From: Alistipes sp.
GTDB taxonomy: Bacteria; Bacteroidota; Bacteroidia; Bacteroidales; Rikenellaceae
Assembly: GCA_017555905.1 (NCBI GenBank)
Contig: JAFZFP010000021.1
Coordinates: forward strand, 62,001-126,000
Reading direction: 5' to 3'
DNA: 64,000 bases
Shown in pieces: positions 60,144 through 64,000 of this stretch; within the stretch, counting starts at the first letter, position 1, and each line of letters starts with the position of its first letter. Both the position numbers and the translations under genes were made by a program. Below the pieces are notes generated by a model. That model had not been told where the DNA came from. It made no database searches and saw only the letters and a program-made list of their open reading frames with translations.

Positions 60144-62240
60144 ATGAAAAAACTATTTTTTGCTATGTCAGCATTGACTATGGGTCTTGCAAGCTGCGCA
60201 CAGTCAGACCTTGCAAACAACCCTCTTTTGGCGGAGTGGGATACCCCATACCAGACTCCACCATTCTCACAGATTAAGGTAGAGCACTACGAGCCAGCTA
60301 TCGACTACGCTATCGAGAAGAATCGCGAGGAGATCGACGCTATCATCAACAACCCTGAGGCTCCTACCTTCGAGAATACTATCGTTGCTATGGAGCAGGC
60401 AGGTGCTTTGCTTGACCGTGTAACTGGCGTATTCTTCGTGTTGAACAACTGCATCACCTCTGATGCTATGCAGCAGGTGGCTTTGAATGTTACACCTAAA
60501 CTCACAAAGTTCTCTAACGACGTATCTCTCAACCCAGAGCTCTTTGCTCGTGTGAAGGCTGTTTATGAGCAGCGCGAGAGCCTCGACCTCGACGTTGAGG
60601 ATCGTCAGTTGTTGGAGGAGACCTACAAGGGCTTCGCACGCTCTGGTGCTTTGCTCGAGGGCGAGGATAAGGAGTTGTACAGCAACTACACTACAGAGTT
60701 GTCAAACCTCACTCTTACCTTCGGTCAGAATGCTTTGGCTGCAACCAATGCCTTCACCCTTAACATTACCGACCCTGCAAAGGTTGAGGAGTTGCCAGAC
60801 TTCGTAAAGGATGGTCTTGCAGCAGATGCTAAGGCACGTGGCGAGGAGGGTTGGACAGTTACCCTTCAGGCTCCAAGTTATGGCCCATTTATGACCTACT
60901 CTACTCAGCGCGACATTAAGGAGGAGTTGTACAAGCAGTATAACGCACGTGCTTTGGGTGGCGATAACGATAATATGGAGAACATCCGCAAGATTACCGA
61001 CTTGCGCCTTAAGATTGCTAACTTGTTGGGCTACGAGTGCTATGCAGACTACGTTTTGGAGGATCGTATGGCAGAGAGCCGTGCTACAGTCAATGGCTTC
61101 CTCAACGAGTTGTGCGACGCTACTTTGGACTATGCTAAGCGCGATGTTGCTACCGTTGCTGAGTATGCACACTCTCTCGGTTTCGAGGGCGAGCTTATGC
61201 CTTGGGACTGGGCTTACTATAGCGAGAAGTACAAGGAGGCTAAGTACTCTATCAACGACGAGCAGATTAAGCCTTACTTGCAGTTGGAGAGCGCAAAGGA
61301 TGCAGTCTTTATGCTTGCTAACCGCCTCTATGGCCTTACCTTCACTCCAGCTCCTGAGATCGAGGTTTACCACCCAGAGGCCACTGCTTACGAGGTAAAC
61401 GACGCTGAGGGCAATATGCTTGCTATCCTCTACCTCGACTTCTTCCCACGCGAGTCTAAGCGTGCTGGTGCGTGGATGGTTGAGTTCCGCGGTACAAATG
61501 TCACTAACGGTGTTGAGCAGCGTCCTTTGGTACAGCTCGTGATGAACTTCACTAAGCCTACTGAGAATGCTCCATCATTGCTCACCTTCGACGAGTTCAC
61601 TACCTTCCTCCACGTGTTCGGCCATGGCTTGCACGGTATCCTTGCTAAGGGTAAGTACGAGTCTATCAACGGCACATCTGTAAAGCGTGACTTCGTTGAG
61701 TTGCCATCACAGATTATGGAGAACTGGGCTACAGAGAAGGAGTACCTCGACCTTTGGGCTAAGCACTACCAGACTGGTGAGGCTATGCCTGCTGAGTTGG
61801 TTGAGAAACTCGTAGCAGCAAAGAACTACCTCGTTGCTTACTTCAACGTACGTCAGCTCTCATTCGGTATGCTCGATATGGCTTGGCACTCATTGACTAC
61901 CCCTTACGAGGGCGACATCCTTGAGTTCGAGCGTGCAGCATTGGCTCCAACACAGATTATGCCTGTAGTAGAGAATACCGCTATGGGTCCTGCCTTCACC
62001 CACATCTTCAGCGGTGGTTACGCTACTGGCTACTACGGCTACAAGTGGGCAGAGGTTCTTGCAGCCGACGCTTACTCTTACTTCCAGGAGAAGGGTATCT
62101 TCTCTAAGGAGGTTGCCGACAAGTTCCGCTATGAGGTGCTTGAGCGCGGTGGTCACGAGCATCCTATGAAGCTCTACGAGAACTTCCGTGGTCACAAGCC
62201 ACAGACTAAGGCTCTTATCGATCAGATGAACCTTGAGTAG
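60144..62240 (+). CDS. M3 metallopeptidase-like lipoprotein with HVFGH in place of HEFGH
   Basis: A 698-residue paralogue of the preceding gene. Lipobox GLASC (cysteine about residue 18) is followed by the same N-terminal pattern (PPFSQIKVEHYEPAIDYAIEKN, PTFENTIVAME). The zinc motif reads H490-V491-F492-G493-H494: the catalytic glutamate is valine, encoded by GTG at 61614-61616. The two histidines, the downstream glutamate (DFVELPSQIMENW) and the C-terminal FTHIFSGGYATGYYGYKWAEV are all kept. The enzyme could still bind zinc and peptide but lacks the general base, so hydrolysis is not expected. The reading frame is otherwise intact. Confidence 0.92.
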   Translation: MKKLFFAMSALTMGLASCAQSDLANNPLLAEWDTPYQTPPFSQIKVEHYEPAIDYAIEKNREEIDAIINNPEAPTFENTIVAMEQAGALLDRVTGVFFVLNNCITSDAMQQVALNVTPKLTKFSNDVSLNPELFARVKAVYEQRESLDLDVEDRQLLEETYKGFARSGALLEGEDKELYSNYTTELSNLTLTFGQNALAATNAFTLNITDPAKVEELPDFVKDGLAADAKARGEEGWTVTLQAPSYGPFMTYSTQRDIKEELYKQYNARALGGDNDNMENIRKITDLRLKIANLLGYECYADYVLEDRMAESRATVNGFLNELCDATLDYAKRDVATVAEYAHSLGFEGELMPWDWAYYSEKYKEAKYSINDEQIKPYLQLESAKDAVFMLANRLYGLTFTPAPEIEVYHPEATAYEVNDAEGNMLAILYLDFFPRESKRAGAWMVEFRGTNVTNGVEQRPLVQLVMNFTKPTENAPSLLTFDEFTTFLHVFGHGLHGILAKGKYESINGTSVKRDFVELPSQIMENWATEKEYLDLWAKHYQTGEAMPAELVEKLVAAKNYLVAYFNVRQLSFGMLDMAWHSLTTPYEGDILEFERAALAPTQIMPVVENTAMGPAFTHIFSGGYATGYYGYKWAEVLAADAYSYFQEKGIFSKEVADKFRYEVLERGGHEHPMKLYENFRGHKPQTKALIDQMNLE

Positions 62241-62250
62241 TTCTTTGTTG

Positions 62251-62391
62251 TTATAACAGAGCATCTACTGCCTCTAACGAAGCCGTCTAACAAGGCTACT
62301 TTGGCGTTGCACTCGTTCTCAAAATGCTCATTTACGCTCAGTAAACTCCGCTTTTTCGAACTTCGTGCGCCTAAAATTAGCGCTTGTTATA
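62251..62391. repeat. Candidate short non-coding element with imperfect inverted ends
   Basis: TTATAACAGAGC (62251-62262) and GCGCTTGTTATA (62380-62391) are imperfect inverted ends. In between, GGCG...GCAC...GTTC (62303-62317) can pair in part with GAAC...GTGCGCC (62358-62371), and TTTAC pairs with GTAAA (62331-62345). The structure is non-coding. It may be a MITE-like element or a structured RNA. It lies downstream of the M3 pair. Confidence 0.35.
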
Positions 62392-62431
62392 CAACTTCTA
62401 AACATAGCGAGGGAATTAACTCTCGCAAAAC

Positions 62432-62469
62432 AATCACCCCAGGATTTTGTCCTGGGGTGATTTGTTTTC
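62432..62469. terminator. Strong intrinsic terminator downstream of the M3 pair
   Basis: A 13-bp perfect stem (62432-62444 with 62450-62462) with a TTTTG loop is followed by TGTTTTCTT. T-rich tails are present in both directions. Confidence 0.88.
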
Positions 62470-62473
62470 TTAT

Positions 62474-62563
62474 GGAGTTTAAGGAGTTAAGGATTTGGTT
62501 TAGCGCGATAACTTTCGGGTTGCGCAAGCCTCCTTAAATTCCCTAAACTCCTTAAACTCCCTT
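62474..62563. repeat. Palindromic GGAGTTTAGGG-family intergenic repeat, second two-armed copy
   Basis: The left arm (62474-62496) and inverted right arm (62526-62563) can pair to form a long hairpin. The right arm, inverted, is identical at 32 of 33 positions to the left arm at 26284. A GC-rich loop with GCGC-type halves sits between the arms. Confidence 0.75.
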
Positions 62564-62592
62564 CAAGCACCCGTCGTAGGGCGATGTTGGGC

Positions 62593-64000
62593 TTAGTACA
62601 TATAGTCGTACTGAGAGTAGCTCTTGTCGTACTTCAGGTCGGCCAAGGATGCGGCCTTTACACCGATGTTGAAGGCCCAACTCTTGTGGTTGCCGAATGG
62701 GATCCACGTGAAGGACATCTGCCAGCAGTGGAGGTCGCGGGTGAATGAGAGCGAGGTCATAGACATCTTGCGCGAGGTGAAGTCGTAACCTGAGGTCGCC
62801 GTAATCATCATCTTTGAGGTTAGGCGCACGCTGGCGTTGAAGTTCACCGTCTGCTGGATGTTCTTCTTATATCCCGTCGTACCATTATTTATATATTGGG
62901 CATTATAACTGATGCTATAGTTGAATCCGAAGTTCCACGGTATGGAGAAGTCATAGTATTGGCCCGCCATCCATTGTCGTCGCATTGCAGGGTTGAGTTG
63001 GCCGTAGGGGTCGGACCACGAGTTGAAGTACTCGGCAGGGAATGAGGTGATATCGTTACCTGCCACTTGCGACCTATCCTCGCGCGACTTAAAGGTGTAG
63101 CCAAAACTCCAACTTGTGCTCTGCACACGGCCCGGAAGACCACGCTTCCACATCAACTTATTGTAGCGCACACCCTGTGGTGACACCTCGTATGGGTCGA
63201 GCGTGAGCGACAGGTTGAGGGCTATATTTTGGTAGATGGTGGTACGCAACTGGATTGGGAGGTTCGACAGACGCATAGAGTCCGCCAAGAAGTTATACGA
63301 ACCGTTGATAGATATCTGGTCGATAATCTTTATCTTCTTCACCGTATCCTTGGTGCGCACCTTAGCCTCCAACGACTGCGAAAGACCAAAGGTGAGGGAT
63401 AACTGCTGGCCACTTCCAGGAACGCCATAGGCGTTGTCGGTAAATGGTGAGTAGACCTTGAACCTACCCGTAGTATCGGTCTGCACGCTCTCGTAGAAGC
63501 CATACATCTGGCGGCTGAAGTCGGGGGCGTAACTGAAGCCTACGTTAGGGGTGAGGGTATGGCGCACGGCCTGCAGTTTACGTGTCTTCTTCTTAGCCAC
63601 GTAGGTACCATAGACAGTGGTATTTGCCGATACCGAGGCGTTGTAGTTGTAGAGTCGCCAGAAGCCATACTCTGGGTCGAGGGTCTCCACCGTCTTGGTC
63701 TCGTTGTTCCACTGCTGACTCACCTTCTTGAAGTACCAGCGCTCGGTATAGTTGAACGATGGGCTTACGTTGATGTAGTTGAAGAGCGAGAGCGACGTAG
63801 AGATAGGTATGGTATGCTGAATACCATTCTTCATCTTGTTGAGAGTCTCCTTGGTGAAGATAGCATCCTCGGTGGTGCTTACGGTGTTGGTCATCTTCAT
63901 CGAGTAACTCATCTTAATCTTCTCGTACCAACGGGTCTTGCCTATAGCCTCCTTGCGCTTGAGGGGATAGAAGCTCGCTACGTTGAAGGCGATGGTTGGC
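62593..64000 (-). CDS. lptD: LPS-assembly protein LptD (Bacteroidota type), C-terminal part
   Basis: The frame is open from the window edge (64000) to the stop at 62593, about 469 residues without the N-terminus. An internal ATG at 63912 is not a start, because the preceding residues (KRKEAIGKTRWYEKIK) are part of the conserved barrel. The repeated aromatic beta-strands (such as SPSFNYTERWYFKK, TLTPNVGFSYAPDF, and KSREDRSQ loops) and the late CWQMSFTWIPFGNHKSW segment match the LptD-like outer membrane proteins of Bacteroidota. LptD inserts lipopolysaccharide into the outer leaflet of the outer membrane. Confidence 0.82.
   Translation of the reverse strand, partial: PTIAFNVASFYPLKRKEAIGKTRWYEKIKMSYSMKMTNTVSTTEDAIFTKETLNKMKNGIQHTIPISTSLSLFNYINVSPSFNYTERWYFKKVSQQWNNETKTVETLDPEYGFWRLYNYNASVSANTTVYGTYVAKKKTRKLQAVRHTLTPNVGFSYAPDFSRQMYGFYESVQTDTTGRFKVYSPFTDNAYGVPGSGQQLSLTFGLSQSLEAKVRTKDTVKKIKIIDQISINGSYNFLADSMRLSNLPIQLRTTIYQNIALNLSLTLDPYEVSPQGVRYNKLMWKRGLPGRVQSTSWSFGYTFKSREDRSQVAGNDITSFPAEYFNSWSDPYGQLNPAMRRQWMAGQYYDFSIPWNFGFNYSISYNAQYINNGTTGYKKNIQQTVNFNASVRLTSKMMITATSGYDFTSRKMSMTSLSFTRDLHCWQMSFTWIPFGNHKSWAFNIGVKAASLADLKYDKSYSQYDYMY

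Noticed and set aside
62301..62537. 78-codon open frame in the intergenic region before lptD
   Set aside because: It crosses a strong terminator hairpin and the repeat arm, and has no ribosome site or promoter.

Overview
The window is a stretch of a Bacteroidales chromosome, most likely Rikenellaceae (Alistipes-like). This rests on Bacteroidota-type promoters (TTG, about 19-20 bp, then TAnnTTTG, seen at many gene starts), on lineage-typical families (GSCFA, DUF2851, DUF4465, head-GIN lipoprotein, Bacteroidota LptD, TonB receptors with a carboxypeptidase-regulatory-like N-terminus), on two type II topoisomerase sets, and on roughly 50% GC judged by eye. The genus is inference. No rRNA, tRNA, CRISPR array, phage or insertion sequence was recognised. 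It reads as ordinary chromosome with a few accessory modules.

Layout. 1-4.8 kb: the end of rdgB on plus, then a minus-strand operon (a PyrD-like flavoprotein, cinA, pncB, a threonine aldolase). 4.9-10.2 kb: a divergent envelope module, with a TonB receptor and head-GIN lipoprotein on minus and an ABC ATPase, a permease and a GntR/YtrA-type regulator on plus. The intergenic region carries two matched operators, each placed at the start point of one promoter. 10.4-21.3 kb: plsC, parE, parC, aroK, murI, ftsK, a lolA-like gene and a DUF4465 lipoprotein. 21.4-26.2 kb: an acidic protein of unknown function, rsmI, two glycosyltransferases, mazG and a gamma carbonic anhydrase. 26.4-32.3 kb: a LytS/LytTR two-component pair, a secreted Cys/His/Pro-rich small protein and a large TonB receptor. 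32.3-36.7 kb (minus): GSCFA protein, a PafA-like protein, sufE, a MIP18-like Fe-S factor and an N-terminally short DUF2851 protein. 36.8-38 kb: luxS and an MTA/SAH nucleosidase. 38-45.7 kb (minus): gyrA with a TPR protein, a GH84 hexosaminidase and deoD. 45.9-48.7 kb: a cysteine desulfidase-family protein and an aldehyde dehydrogenase. 48.7-57.8 kb (minus): purC, and rsmE followed by a six-gene energy-converting-hydrogenase-related (Ehr) complex. 57.8-62.2 kb: two M3 peptidase lipoproteins. 62.6-64 kb: the C-terminal part of LptD, cut by the window edge.

The strongest theme is enzyme scaffolds whose catalytic residues are gone. These are a PafA-type phosphatase lacking most of its zinc and active-site ligands, an M3 peptidase whose HExxH reads HVFGH, a PyrD homologue without the orotate-binding set, and a hydrogenase-like complex with no NiFe ligands and only one of four proximal-cluster cysteines. 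The best regulatory find is the double-operator GntR circuit at 8.06-8.26 kb. A family of palindromic GGAGTTTAGGG-type intergenic repeats occurs at 10.3, 26.3 and 62.5 kb.
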